Shown: positions 32,925-42,312 of the stretch, piece after piece
How positions within the stretch are numbered: the stretch's first letter is position 1
Layout of the letters: every line of letters starts with the position of its first letter
DNA from: Sphingomonadaceae bacterium
Lineage (GTDB): Bacteria; Pseudomonadota; Alphaproteobacteria; Sphingomonadales; Sphingomonadaceae
Assembly: GCA_947454135.1 (NCBI GenBank)
Contig: CANGJI010000004.1
Span: 1 to 64,000 of the forward strand
Reading direction: 5' to 3'
DNA: 64,000 nt
Made by a program: the position numbers and the translations under genes
The notes under the pieces: generated by a model
Seen by the model: only the letters and a program-made list of their open reading frames with translations
What the model was told of the DNA's origin: nothing
Databases searched by the model: none

Positions 32925-34226
32925 ATGGCCACCACTGCTGACCGCATCGTTCCCGAGGAGATCGGCCGCGCCGTGATCGATCCCGCCGCATATGCCGCGT
33001 GGGATCCACTGCTCGATCAGTTCGACACGCTGCGCCAAGAAGGCCTGCAGGTAGGCCGGGTGGTCTCCTCTGCCGATCTGCACGAACCGTTCTGGCTGGT
33101 CAGCGGGTTCGATGAGGTCATGGCGGCGAGCAAGGACAACGTCACTTTCCTCAACCACCCGAAGCCGACGGTCTTCACGCTGCGCAGCACCGATATGCTT
33201 GCCCGCGCGATCACCGGGGGCAGCCCGCACCTCGTGCAGTCACTGGTTCAGCTCGATGCGCCGCTCCATCCCAAGCTGCGCCGCCTGACGCAAGACTGGT
33301 TCATGCCGAAGAACCTGCGCACGATCGAGCAGCGCGTACGCGCGATCGCCGAGGCGACCGTCGACCGCCTGCTGGAAGCTGGCGGCGAAGGCGATTTCAC
33401 CAAACTCGTCTCCTCGCCCTATCCGCTCCACGTGGTGATGCAGATCCTCGGAGTACCGGAGGCAGACGAGCAGCGCATGCTGGTGCTCACCCAGCAGATG
33501 TTCGGCGGGCAGGATGAGGAGCTCAACCAGTCAGGCATCAAGGACTTGCCGCCGGAAATGATCACCCAGATCGTCGCCGGCGCGGTCAAGGACTTCGAAG
33601 CCTATTTCGCCGCGCTTGCCGCAGAGCGCCGCAAGAACCCGACCGACGACGTCGCAACGGTAATCGCCAACGGCACGATCGACGGCAAGCCGCTCGATGA
33701 TGTCGTCACCGCCGGCTACTACATCATCACCGCGAGCGCCGGGCATGACACGACCAGCGCCTCGACCGCCGGCGCCATGCTCGCGCTCGCCCGCGATCCT
33801 GAGCAGTTTGCCCGCGTGAAGGCAGACCGCAGCCTGCTGGCCGGCATCGTCGAGGAAGCGATCCGCTGGACTACGCCTGTGCAGCACTTCATGCGCACCG
33901 CCTCGGCGGATACCGAGCTTGGCGGCCAGAAGATCGCCAAGGACGATTGGCTCATGCTGAACTACGTTGCGGCCAACCACGACCCGTCGCAGTTCCCCGA
34001 TCCGCGCCGCTTCGATGCCGCGCGCGAAGGGAACCGCCACCTCGCGTTCGGAGCAGGCGCGCACCAGTGCCTTGGCCTCCATCTGGCCCGGCTCGAAATG
34101 CGGATCCTGTTCGAGGTTCTGCTCGACCGGCTCGACAGCGTGGAACTGGCTGGCGAGCCTGCGCGCGCCAAGTCCACCTTCGTCGGCGGGCTCAAGCGCC
34201 TCCCACTGCGGTGGAAGGCAAATTGA
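32925..34226 (+). CDS. Cytochrome P450
   Basis: A 433-residue soluble bacterial P450. The heme-binding loop is FGAGAHQCLG with Cys 382, the I-helix oxygen motif is AGHDTTS (272-278), and the K-helix ExxR is in EEAIRW. It lies 24 nt after the acyl-CoA ligase, indicating one catabolic or modifying unit. No ferredoxin or ferredoxin reductase is nearby, so electrons must come from elsewhere. Residues HPKLRRLTQDWF at about 110 match the C-helix heme-propionate region. Confidence 0.92.
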   Translation: MATTADRIVPEEIGRAVIDPAAYAAWDPLLDQFDTLRQEGLQVGRVVSSADLHEPFWLVSGFDEVMAASKDNVTFLNHPKPTVFTLRSTDMLARAITGGSPHLVQSLVQLDAPLHPKLRRLTQDWFMPKNLRTIEQRVRAIAEATVDRLLEAGGEGDFTKLVSSPYPLHVVMQILGVPEADEQRMLVLTQQMFGGQDEELNQSGIKDLPPEMITQIVAGAVKDFEAYFAALAAERRKNPTDDVATVIANGTIDGKPLDDVVTAGYYIITASAGHDTTSASTAGAMLALARDPEQFARVKADRSLLAGIVEEAIRWTTPVQHFMRTASADTELGGQKIAKDDWLMLNYVAANHDPSQFPDPRRFDAAREGNRHLAFGAGAHQCLGLHLARLEMRILFEVLLDRLDSVELAGEPARAKSTFVGGLKRLPLRWKAN

Positions 34227-34310
34227 ATTCGGAGCATTACCGAGAATCAACGAATCCCAAAGCTGACGAAAGGATTTCCATGTAGGTGCTTGGTTTGATA
34301 ACCACCCGAC

Positions 34311-35501
34311 ATGAGCAATTATTCGTACAAATCGCCGAGCTTCCAATCAGTAGAAGTCCTGCGAGCCTACATGGCATGGTGGGTGGTATTTGACCATGGA
34401 TTGCACCTTATTGGCGAAGGCGGCACCACCAAAGGCAACGAACCACCATTTCTGGCATTCGTACCGCACAAGGTGATTGCTCTGCTGACGCAGGGACCAA
34501 CCGCTGTCCATGTCTTCATGATCATCAGCGGGTTCGTTATCGCGAACCTGCTTCTCAGCAAGCGGGAAGGCTATGCAGCCTATCTTACTCGCCGCGCATT
34601 CCGATTGTTCCCGATCTATCTGCTTTGCCTTGGCCTTGCGCTCGCATCAATGCACCTTCACCGGATTGCCTATATCGACAATCCGTTCTCCGAGTTCCGG
34701 CTCAACGAGATCAATCTTGCCGCATCCGAGGACCAAAACTTTCTGACCCATCTCGGGTTACACGTCTCGCTACTCCATGGTTTGGTACCCAACGTACTGG
34801 TACCCCATGCTTCGGGCGCGCTTCTTACGCCCGCCTGGAGCCTTTCCCTCGAGTGGCAGTTCTATCTGTTGGCGCCGTTGCTGGTTGCGGCCCTGATCAG
34901 CAGGGGTGTCATCGTGCGCTGGTCGTGCGCGCTGCTGTTGACTGCAGTGGCAGTTCTGCTGCCCCACCAGACCACCCTGACTTGGGACTTTGGGAGCTTC
35001 CTGGGTCAGGTAAGCGGCTATTTCGTGGTGGGAATCCTGTGCCGACAAGCGCTCGAACAACACCAGAACCGCAAACCCGTCACAGAACTGCTGGTGCTGA
35101 TTGCATTGGTTGCGATCTTTCTCGACAAACTGGCCATCACAATCTGGATTGGCTGGTCGATCATCGTGCTGATCGAGACAGGCTCCCTTGTCGTCCGCAA
35201 CCGCATTCTGGCCAAGTCGATCAATCTTCTGGCGTTCAGCCGGTTCCCGCGCCAGGCTGGGATCTGGTCATTCTCGACCTATCTGGTTCATTTCCCGATC
35301 TACTCGGTCGTGATCGGCAGCTATGGGCTTATGGTCGGTTCCGCGAACATGCGGCAAAGTACAATCGCGCTCCTACTGGTCGCCTGTCTGCCAATTATTC
35401 TTGCGGCATCTGCCCTGCTCTACCGAATGATCGAAGCACCGGGCATCAAGCTTGGCCGGTCAGCGGCCGGTTCGCTTCGGGGGCATGGGCAGATCGGCTG
35501 A
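34311..35501 (+). CDS. Acyltransferase-3 family membrane protein
   Basis: A 396-residue membrane O-acyltransferase with about 10 hydrophobic segments. Family marks are the early VEVLRAYMAWWVVFDHGLH (active-site-type His), FMIISGFVIANLL, TRRAFRLFPIY and PAWSLSLEWQFYLLAPLL. Such enzymes acetylate or succinylate surface sugars. It has a less GC-rich look than its neighbours (for example Asn/Ile/Tyr-rich ends and more A/T wobble), so horizontal origin is possible. It ends 30 nt from the convergent galU stop. Confidence 0.85.
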   Translation: MSNYSYKSPSFQSVEVLRAYMAWWVVFDHGLHLIGEGGTTKGNEPPFLAFVPHKVIALLTQGPTAVHVFMIISGFVIANLLLSKREGYAAYLTRRAFRLFPIYLLCLGLALASMHLHRIAYIDNPFSEFRLNEINLAASEDQNFLTHLGLHVSLLHGLVPNVLVPHASGALLTPAWSLSLEWQFYLLAPLLVAALISRGVIVRWSCALLLTAVAVLLPHQTTLTWDFGSFLGQVSGYFVVGILCRQALEQHQNRKPVTELLVLIALVAIFLDKLAITIWIGWSIIVLIETGSLVVRNRILAKSINLLAFSRFPRQAGIWSFSTYLVHFPIYSVVIGSYGLMVGSANMRQSTIALLLVACLPIILAASALLYRMIEAPGIKLGRSAAGSLRGHGQIG

Positions 35502-35531
35502 AACGTAAGCCGGTCCGCCCATACCGAAACA

Positions 35532-36431
35532 TTACTGCGCCAACAGACGCTGCATGATCGCGCGGACGTCGTCCGCCATGTCGGGCCGTTCGAGTGCGAG
35601 CGAAAGTGTCGCCTCGACGAAACCGGCCTTGCTCCCGCAGTCGAACCGCCGCCCGGTGAAGGTCACGGCGTGGAATGGCTGCTGGCCGATCATGCGCGCC
35701 ATCGCATCGGTCAGCTGGATCTCGCCGCCTGCGCCTTTTTCCTGGCCTTCCAGAGTGCGCATGACTTCGGGCTGGAGGATATAGCGCCCCGAAATGATGA
35801 GGTTCGAGGGCGCTTCATCGCGCCTGGGCTTCTCGACCAGCCCGGTCACCTCGGTGAGCTTGTCGGAAATGCGCGCACCCGGAGCGATCACGCCGTAGCT
35901 GGAGACTTCCTCTTCCGGCACTTCAAGCACGCTGATGAGGTTGCCGCCCACTTCGTTGTAGGCCTCCACCATCTCCTTCATGCAGCCCGGCGTGCCGATC
36001 ATCAGTTCATCCGGCAGGAAGATCGCAAAGGGCTCGTCCCCCACGATCGCACGCGCACACCAGATCGCATGGCCAAGCCCCATCGGCACCTGCTGCCGCA
36101 CTGTGACCAGATTGCCGGGCAAAATGCGGGTGGCGTCGAGGATCGAAAGATCCTTGCCGCGATCGCTCATCGTCCGTTCGAGTTCGAACGCGGTATCGAA
36201 GTGCTCGACGATGGCCGTCTTGCCGCGTCCAGTCACGAAGATCAGCTGTTCGATCCCGGCCTCGCGCGCTTCATCGACTGCGTACTGGATCAGCGGACGG
36301 TCAATGATCGGCAGCATTTCCTTGGGAATCGCCTTAGTCGCGGGAAGAAACCGCGTGCCCATTCCGGCAACGGGGAACACCGCCTTGCGAATGGGTTTGC
36401 GAACAGGCTGCGATGCATTGCTACCGGACAT
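35532..36431 (-). CDS. galU: UTP-glucose-1-phosphate uridylyltransferase
   Basis: A 299-residue enzyme making UDP-glucose, a precursor for exopolysaccharide and glycolipids. Motifs: GMGTRFLPATKAIPKEMLP, the nucleotide-binding loop; DRPLIQYAVDEAREAGI; PMGLGHAIWCA; and GLVEKP. The start ATG 36431 follows AAGGGGAT at a slightly long spacing; the track starts 11 codons earlier. It is divergent from murA with about 125 nt between. The nearby exopolysaccharide locus primed by a hexose-1-phosphate transferase would need its product. Confidence 0.94.
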   Translation of the reverse strand: MSGSNASQPVRKPIRKAVFPVAGMGTRFLPATKAIPKEMLPIIDRPLIQYAVDEAREAGIEQLIFVTGRGKTAIVEHFDTAFELERTMSDRGKDLSILDATRILPGNLVTVRQQVPMGLGHAIWCARAIVGDEPFAIFLPDELMIGTPGCMKEMVEAYNEVGGNLISVLEVPEEEVSSYGVIAPGARISDKLTEVTGLVEKPRRDEAPSNLIISGRYILQPEVMRTLEGQEKGAGGEIQLTDAMARMIGQQPFHAVTFTGRRFDCGSKAGFVEATLSLALERPDMADDVRAIMQRLLAQ

Positions 36432-36556
36432 GTCGTGTCTGATCCCCTTGTTGAACGGCCTCACGCGGCCCCGTTTTCACTGTGGCATAACGGAGCGCTA
36501 GTGCGCCATCATTTCGATCTTGTTGCGTAGGCTTGTAAAACAGTTAAACGACCGAG

Positions 36557-37840
36557 ATGGACAAGATCATCATTCGCGGCGGTAAACGCCTCTCCGGCAC
36601 GGTTCCCGTCTCTGGCGCAAAGAACGCCGCGCTGACCCTGCTGCCTTGCGCGCTGCTCACGGAAGAGCCGGTGACGCTGCGAAATCTGCCGCGCCTTGCC
36701 GATATCGACGGGTTCCAGCACCTGCTGAACCAGTTCGGCGTTTCGACGTCGATCGCAGGGGCACGCCCGGAAGATTTCGGCCGCGTGATGACGCTGCAGG
36801 CAACGCGGCTGACCTCGACGGTCGCGCCCTATGATCTTGTACGCAAGATGCGCGCCTCGATTCTGGTGCTCGGTCCGCTGCTCGCCCGCGCGGGTGAGGC
36901 TACAGTCTCGCTCCCCGGCGGCTGCGCGATCGGCAACCGGCCGATCGACCTCCATCTCAAGGCGCTCGAAGCCTTTGGCGCGCAGATCGAACTCGCGGCT
37001 GGCTATGTCCGCGCGATTGCCCCCGATGGCGGCCTGCCGGGCGGGGACTACAGTTTCCCCATCGTCTCGGTCGGCGCGACGGAAAACGCGCTGATGGCAG
37101 CAGTTCTCGCGCGCGGCACAAGCACGCTGCACAATGCTGCGCGCGAGCCCGAGATCGTCGACTTGTGCAACCTGCTCGTGGCGATGGGCGCTCAAATCGA
37201 AGGGATCGGGACGTCCGATCTTACCATTCACGGCGTCAACCGCCTCCACGGCGCGACCTACATGGTCATGCCGGACCGCATCGAGGCAGGCAGCTATGCC
37301 TGCGCCGCCGCGATCACCGGCGGTGACATCATCCTCGCCGGCGCACGCGCGGAGGACATGGCCGCCACCATCCAGGCCCTGCGCGATGCGAACGTGCTGG
37401 TCGAGCAGGTCCGCGGCGGCCTGCGCGTGGCGAGTGACGGCCAGTTGCGGCCTGTGACGCTATCGACCGCGCCCTACCCCGGCCTGGCGACCGACATGCA
37501 GGCACAGCTCATGGCGATGCTCTGCCTCGCCAACGGGTCGAGCGTGCTGACCGAGACGATCTTCGAAAACCGCTACATGCACGTGCCCGAACTCAACCGT
37601 ATGGGTGCGCATATCGAGACTAAGGGCCGCACGGCCATCGTCCACGGCGTCAGCAAGCTGCATGGTGCCGAAGTGATGGCAACCGACCTGCGCGCCTCGA
37701 TGAGCCTCGTGATTGCGGGGCTTGCTGCCGAGGGCGAATCGCAGGTCCACCGCCTTTATCACCTCGATCGCGGCTATGAGCGGCTGGAAGAGAAGTTCGC
37801 ACTGATCGGTGCGGATGTTGAGCGCGTCGGCGGCGATTGA
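36557..37840 (+). CDS. murA: UDP-N-acetylglucosamine 1-carboxyvinyltransferase
   Basis: A 427-residue cytoplasmic enzyme for the first committed step of peptidoglycan synthesis (enolpyruvyl transfer to UDP-GlcNAc). The catalytic Cys 123 lies in [16 protein letters not shown], the fosfomycin target site, so the Cys is retained. The N-terminal [19 protein letters not shown] is typical. The stop shares its last base with the chrA start (TGATG), giving tight coupling to an unrelated transporter. Confidence 0.96.
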   Translation: MDKIIIRGGKRLSGTVPVSGAKNAALTLLPCALLTEEPVTLRNLPRLADIDGFQHLLNQFGVSTSIAGARPEDFGRVMTLQATRLTSTVAPYDLVRKMRASILVLGPLLARAGEATVSLPGGCAIGNRPIDLHLKALEAFGAQIELAAGYVRAIAPDGGLPGGDYSFPIVSVGATENALMAAVLARGTSTLHNAAREPEIVDLCNLLVAMGAQIEGIGTSDLTIHGVNRLHGATYMVMPDRIEAGSYACAAAITGGDIILAGARAEDMAATIQALRDANVLVEQVRGGLRVASDGQLRPVTLSTAPYPGLATDMQAQLMAMLCLANGSSVLTETIFENRYMHVPELNRMGAHIETKGRTAIVHGVSKLHGAEVMATDLRASMSLVIAGLAAEGESQVHRLYHLDRGYERLEEKFALIGADVERVGGD

Positions 37841-39150
37841 TGGAGAAGGCGAATCTCCGGGGGCCGTCGCTGGCGGAACTGACCCGGGTTTTCGCGCGGA
37901 TAGGTTGTCTCAGCTTTGGCGGCCCGGCAGGGCAGATCGCGCTGATGCAACACGAACTCGTTGAAGAGCGTGCCTGGGTAGACCAAGGCGCGTTCCTGCG
38001 GGCGCTCAACTTGTGCCATCTGCTTCCAGGGCCCGAGGCGCAGCAACTGGCGACCTGGATCGGCTGGCGGCTGCACGGAGTGCGCGGCGGCCTCATCGCG
38101 GGGCTGCTGTTCGTGCTCCCCGGCGCCGCAGTCATGCTCGGTCTGTCGCTGCTCTATGTCGCGGCTGAAGGACTCGGCTGGTTTGCTGCCCTGTTCCTCG
38201 GCGTGAAGGCTGCCGTACTCGCTGTCGTGGTTCAGGCGCTGATCCGGATCGCCAAGCGCGCGCTGGGTACTCGCCTCAAGCTGGTACTGGCCGCGCTCGC
38301 TGCGCTGGCACTGACACTTCTGGCCGCGCCCTTCCCGCTCGTGATCCTTGCCGCCGGCGTGATTGGCGCAGCAGTGACATCGTTTGCACCGCATTGGCTG
38401 GGGACGCACCACGCTCCCGCAAACGACGCGCCCCTTGAGGCAACGCGCAGGCTCGCCGCTATGACCATGCGAACCATCGCGCTGTGGCTTGCCATCTGGG
38501 CCCTGCCACTGGCGCTCGTGTTCCTCCTGCTCGGCCCGCACCACGTGCTGTGGCAGATCGGACTGTTCTTCTCGCGGCTCGCGATCGTGACCTTCGGCGG
38601 AGCCTATGCCGTGCTGGCCTATATGGCGCAGGCCGCCGTCAGCGGGTTTGGCTGGCTCTCACCCGGCGAGATGGCCGATGGTCTCGGCCTCGCTGAAACG
38701 ACGCCGGGGCCGCTCATCATGGTCACGCAATTCGTCGGCTTCGTCGCGGCCTGGCGCCATCCCGGTGGGCTTGCCCCGCTTTTCGCCGGTCTGCTCGGCG
38801 CGGGCCTCACCACCTGGGTCACCTTCGCGCCGTGCTTCCTGTGGATCTTCGCCTGCGCGCCATGGATGGAGCGGCTGGAGCGCATGGAACGGCTGCAGGG
38901 CGCACTGGCAGCGATTACCGCCGCTGTGGTCGGCGTAATCGCCAACCTTGCGCTGTGGTTTGCGCTGCACGTGTTGTTCCGCCGCGTATCCGATAGCGGT
39001 CTGCCGGATCTTGCCAGCCTCGACTGGCGCGCGGCCTTGATTGCAGCTCAGGCAGCGACGCTGCTGTTCGCCCTCAATCGGGGGATCGCGCTGACGATGG
39101 CGGTCTGCGCCGCCACCGGGCTTGCTCTATCGCTGATCCCTTTGAGCTGA
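37840..39150 (+). CDS. chrA: Chromate transporter, two-domain form
   Basis: A 436-residue inner membrane chromate efflux protein of the CHR family. It has two homologous halves, each with an FGGP-like motif (SFGGPAGQIALM and TFGGAYAVLAYM) and PGP motifs (LLPGPEAQQLATWIG and TTPGPLIMVTQFVG). Length fits the long-chain ChrA. The track start (TTG 37837) is one codon earlier; I use ATG 37840 inside the TGATG junction with murA. Chromate or sulfate-like oxyanion export is the family role. Confidence 0.9.
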   Translation: MEKANLRGPSLAELTRVFARIGCLSFGGPAGQIALMQHELVEERAWVDQGAFLRALNLCHLLPGPEAQQLATWIGWRLHGVRGGLIAGLLFVLPGAAVMLGLSLLYVAAEGLGWFAALFLGVKAAVLAVVVQALIRIAKRALGTRLKLVLAALAALALTLLAAPFPLVILAAGVIGAAVTSFAPHWLGTHHAPANDAPLEATRRLAAMTMRTIALWLAIWALPLALVFLLLGPHHVLWQIGLFFSRLAIVTFGGAYAVLAYMAQAAVSGFGWLSPGEMADGLGLAETTPGPLIMVTQFVGFVAAWRHPGGLAPLFAGLLGAGLTTWVTFAPCFLWIFACAPWMERLERMERLQGALAAITAAVVGVIANLALWFALHVLFRRVSDSGLPDLASLDWRAALIAAQAATLLFALNRGIALTMAVCAATGLALSLIPLS

Positions 39151-39166
39151 CCTCGCCGCAACTGGC

Positions 39167-39442
39167 TCAGTGGCAGCGCTTCTTCGCTGTGATCGTCCGG
39201 TCGATCGCACGGCCGGCAAAGGCACCGCCAACGGCACCCGCAACGATGCCGACGGGCCCGCCCAGCACGGCCTTGCCGACGAGCGCACCGCCCGCGCCGC
39301 CCGCGATCAGGCCCGCCGTGCCGCTCGAATGGCGGCAGGTCCGCACCGCGTGCCGGGAATAGCGGCGCGCATCAGCGGACTCCGAAATGGTGGTCGTAGC
39401 GAGGGTGGCGAGCATGGCGGCGGCGAGGAAGCTACGGCGCAT
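39167..39442 (-). CDS. Small exported glycine-zipper protein
   Basis: A 91-residue protein with a signal peptide (MRRSFLAAAMLATLATTTIS) and a glycine-zipper pair (AGLIAGGAGGALVGKAVLGG then GIVAGAVGGAFAGRAID). Glycine-zipper 2TM domains associate with outer or inner membranes; many are lipoproteins or stress proteins. The mature protein has Cys near both ends (TCRHS and RCH). Function unknown. It is convergent with chrA, 16 nt away. Confidence 0.72.
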   Translation of the reverse strand: MRRSFLAAAMLATLATTTISESADARRYSRHAVRTCRHSSGTAGLIAGGAGGALVGKAVLGGPVGIVAGAVGGAFAGRAIDRTITAKKRCH

Positions 39443-39525
39443 CGAAAGTACTCCTGAAAGATACGTATCCCACCTATTGCGACCAAGTGTGTCAGAATGT
39501 GCGATGAACGGGGATAGCGCGCCGG

Positions 39526-39783
39526 TCAGACTGCGCCAGTCCGCCCGTCCGATGCGGCAAGGCGCGCGGCGAGCCAGAGCCGTACCGCCCCCGCAAGGCC
39601 CGGCGGCACCTCGGCGGCGATCCGCTCGGCATCGATCCGCGCGACGATTGCGTTGATCGGCACGCCCTCTTCGACAGCAGCATCGCGCAGCAAGTCCCAG
39701 AACAGCGGCTCGAGGCTGATGGACGTCTTGTGCCCCGCGATCTCGACCGAGCGCTTGACCGGAGGGTGATAGGGCGCAGCCAT
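39526..39783 (-). CDS. Ribbon-helix-helix domain protein
   Basis: An 85-residue small protein with an RHH-type core: strand KTSISLE and helix EPLFWDLLRDAAVEEG, then INAIVARIDAER (RHH_4-like). Such proteins bind DNA as dimers. I start at ATG 39783; the track ORF adds 48 Ser/Val-rich upstream residues. It is divergent from the LuxR/DUF4019 gene with 61 nt between, so it could act on its own or its neighbour's promoter, but the sequence does not show which. Confidence 0.65.
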   Translation of the reverse strand: MAAPYHPPVKRSVEIAGHKTSISLEPLFWDLLRDAAVEEGVPINAIVARIDAERIAAEVPPGLAGAVRLWLAARLAASDGRTGAV

Positions 39784-39844
39784 GGAACGGCGATACGAAT
39801 TATTGGGGGTGGCCGGCAAGAGCCTGCCTTCGTAAATCCGGACG

Positions 39845-40615
39845 ATGACCGCCGGGTATGACACGCTGACCGAGAAGGAGAAGGAGACACTCCGGCTGCT
39901 GCTCGGTGGCCACGATGCCAAGTCCATTGCGCGTCACCTTGGCCTATCAGTTCATACGATACACGAGCGGCTGCGCGACGCCCGGCGCAAGATGGCGGTA
40001 TCGAGCAGCCGCGAGGCAGCGCGCTTGCTCCACCGGATCGAGGGGCAGGACCACGAATTGCTGGGGGACAAACGGATCGGGGATGATCGCCCGACCATGG
40101 CCGCGCAATCCGACCGGCAGACGATCAGCAGCACTGGCGATTGGCGCCGTGCCGCGTGGATCGCCGGAGGACTTGCAATGACAATCAGCCTTGCCCTGCT
40201 CGCCATGCTGGCACAATCAGGTACAAATGTTTCAGCCGGGAACGGCCAGACGGCTGCGCCGCCCTTGATCGCAAGGACCTCGTCAAGCGAAGCCGCCGCG
40301 ACGGAAGCTGCAAGGCATTTTCTCGCGCTGCTTGATCACGACGATTGGGCAGGCAGCTGGAAGGCCACGCACAAGTCGTTCCAGATGCTGAACACGGTCG
40401 AATGGTGGGCGCAGACATCGCAATCAGTCCGCACCCGCATCGGCAAACCAATTTCGCGCGAATTGGCGACTGTCGATTTCACCGCCGCCCCGCCCAATGG
40501 CTACTGGGTGATCACGTTCAAGGCCCGCTATGGCAATCAGGCCAGCGTGACGGAGACGCTGCAAATGGCATCCGAGGATGGCGGGTGGAAACTTGCCGCC
40601 ATCTCGATCGAGTGA
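39845..40615 (+). CDS. Membrane-anchored LuxR-type HTH protein with DUF4019
   Basis: A 256-residue protein in three parts: a GerE/LuxR helix-turn-helix (about 7-52, LTEKEKETLRLLLGGHDAKS and LSVHTIHERLRDARR), a single membrane segment (about 105-124, AAWIAGGLAMTISLALLAML) and an outside DUF4019 domain (about 145-256, WWAQTSQSVRTRIG and YWVITFKARYG). This layout fits a one-component sensor that reads the periplasm and binds DNA while membrane-bound. Signal and target are unknown. It is divergent from the RHH gene. Confidence 0.8.
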   Translation: MTAGYDTLTEKEKETLRLLLGGHDAKSIARHLGLSVHTIHERLRDARRKMAVSSSREAARLLHRIEGQDHELLGDKRIGDDRPTMAAQSDRQTISSTGDWRRAAWIAGGLAMTISLALLAMLAQSGTNVSAGNGQTAAPPLIARTSSSEAAATEAARHFLALLDHDDWAGSWKATHKSFQMLNTVEWWAQTSQSVRTRIGKPISRELATVDFTAAPPNGYWVITFKARYGNQASVTETLQMASEDGGWKLAAISIE

Positions 40616-40624
40616 ATACCTGGC

Positions 40625-40654
40625 GCGGCCCCGGCGCTGATGGGGCGGGGCCGC
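40625..40654. terminator. GC-rich hairpin between convergent genes
   Basis: A 9-bp stem (GCGGCCCCG / CGGGGCCGC) with a 12-nt loop, placed between the stops of the LuxR/DUF4019 gene and phbB. There is no T-run on either strand, so it is a possible bidirectional terminator rather than a clear one. Confidence 0.4.
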
Positions 40655-40660
40655 ATTGGA

Positions 40661-41383
40661 TCAATACATGTGCTGGCCGCCGTTGATGCTCATCGTCGAA
40701 CCAGTGACGAAAGCGCCATCTTCCGAGGTCAGGAACGCAACGCCGCGCGCGATCTCATCGGCCTGGCCAAGACGGCCGACCGGGATCTTGGCAACGATCT
40801 TCTCCAGCACCGGCGCGGGCACGGCGGCGACCATGTCGGTATCGATATAGCCCGGCGCGATGGCGTTCACGGTGACACCGTACTTGGCGCCTTCCTGCGC
40901 CAGTGCCTTGGTAAAGCCGTGGATGCCTGACTTGGCCGCGGCATAATTGACCTGGCCATACTGCCCGGCCTGCCCGTTGATCGAGCCAATGTTGACGATA
41001 CGGCCCCAGCCGCGCTCGCGCATGCCCGGGAACGTGGCCTTGGCCATGTTGAAGCAGCCACCGAGGTTGATGCGCATCACCTCGTTCCAGTCATCGAAAC
41101 TCATCTTGTGGAGCACGCCATCTCGCGTGATGCCGGCGTTGTTGACGACGATATCGATCGGGCCGACTTCCTCCGCGATCCGGGCGCACATATCCAGCGT
41201 AGCCTCGTGATCACCGACATCGAAGCGATAAGCCTTGATCCCGGTACGCTCCGTAAACGCGCGCGCCTTTTCGTCATTGCCGGCATAATTGGCGACAACC
41301 GTGCGGCCCTGCGCCTGAAGCGCGAGGGAAATGGCCTCACCGATACCTCTGGTACCACCAGTCACCACTGCAACGCGCGTCAT
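40661..41383 (-). CDS. phbB: Acetoacetyl-CoA reductase
   Basis: A 240-residue short-chain dehydrogenase that reduces acetoacetyl-CoA to 3-hydroxybutyryl-CoA for polyhydroxyalkanoate storage. It has the Rossmann motif TGGTRGIGEAI, NNAG in VVNNAGITRDGVLHKM, catalytic Ser in NIGSINGQAGQYGQ and YAAAK, plus PGYIDTDM. The GQYGQVNY and DMV phrases are typical of PhbB rather than FabG. phaA and phaC are not in the window. Confidence 0.9.
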   Translation of the reverse strand: MTRVAVVTGGTRGIGEAISLALQAQGRTVVANYAGNDEKARAFTERTGIKAYRFDVGDHEATLDMCARIAEEVGPIDIVVNNAGITRDGVLHKMSFDDWNEVMRINLGGCFNMAKATFPGMRERGWGRIVNIGSINGQAGQYGQVNYAAAKSGIHGFTKALAQEGAKYGVTVNAIAPGYIDTDMVAAVPAPVLEKIVAKIPVGRLGQADEIARGVAFLTSEDGAFVTGSTMSINGGQHMY

Positions 41384-41496
41384 CGTATTCTCCCTGTCCG
41401 GTCGATGAAAGGGAGGGTAGTCGCAAGGTTGCTGGCGGACAAGCGCTTAGGCAGCAGGCATACGACTGCGCCAGACTTTGCCGCGAATTAGAATAA

Positions 41497-42312
41497 TCAG
41501 AAGCGGAACTGGGTCCCGACGTAGACCGCCTGGCTGTCCTTCTTGCCATCGGTCAGCGGGCGGAGACGATCACGCTCAGGCGAATAACGCACGCCTGCCG
41601 TCACATCGAGATTGCGAGTGAGACGGTAGCTGCCGCCGAGATCGACCTGATAATCACTCTGCCCCTCGAACGTGCGCGGGGTGTGGCCAACGCGGTCACG
41701 CGTATCGAGTTCGATCCGCGGCGCAAGCCGTGAAGGAATGCTCGCCGGAGCTGCGGAGAAGCTGTCCTTGCGGCCAATCGCGCGCAGGTCGGGCATTTCC
41801 AGCCGCTGAATGTCAAGACGGCCAGTCTCACGCGAGACACCAGGCGTTGCAGCGAAGCTTTGATAGCCGCGCGCAAGGCCGAGATTGTAGACCATCGGGG
41901 CGATCCGGATCGTCGCTGCACCCGGAGCGTTGACGCCTGCCGGAAGCCCGCCGCGCACCACAAGGTTCTGCGCGCCGATCTCGCTCACACGAACAGCCAC
42001 TGTCACAGCGCGATCGGGACGATTGTCCATGCCGGCCGGCGTGAAGCGGAACAGGCGACCATGGCCCGGGGTCCGCCCCTGAATCTGCGCCGTGATTTCG
42101 GAAACGAGCTTGGGATCGACAGAGGCGGGAGTGAACGACCCGATTCCTCCGCGCGCCGAAAGGCTCACCGGCGAGGAGGTGAGGCCACCCGTCAGCGCAC
42201 TGCCAAGCGCAGGTGCCGCGACCATGCCAAGGAGCGCGCAACCGACCAGCGGCAGCACGCGCGCACGGAAAATCCCGCGTGCTTGAGCTCCCTTGATCGC
42301 CTTGCCACCCAT
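41497..42312 (-). CDS. Uncharacterised exported outer-membrane-like protein
   Basis: A 271-residue protein with an N-terminal export signal (VLPLVGCALLGMVAAPALG) and a C-terminal stretch of alternating hydrophobic/aromatic strands (YQVDLGGSYRLTRNLDVTAG, QAVYVGTQFRF) ending in Phe, as in outer membrane beta-barrels. The C-terminal 70 residues alone could form a few strands, so it may be a small barrel or an oligomeric one. I do not recognise the family. I use ATG 42312, with AAAGGGAAAG upstream; the track starts 100 codons earlier. Confidence 0.6.
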   Translation of the reverse strand: MGGKAIKGAQARGIFRARVLPLVGCALLGMVAAPALGSALTGGLTSSPVSLSARGGIGSFTPASVDPKLVSEITAQIQGRTPGHGRLFRFTPAGMDNRPDRAVTVAVRVSEIGAQNLVVRGGLPAGVNAPGAATIRIAPMVYNLGLARGYQSFAATPGVSRETGRLDIQRLEMPDLRAIGRKDSFSAAPASIPSRLAPRIELDTRDRVGHTPRTFEGQSDYQVDLGGSYRLTRNLDVTAGVRYSPERDRLRPLTDGKKDSQAVYVGTQFRF

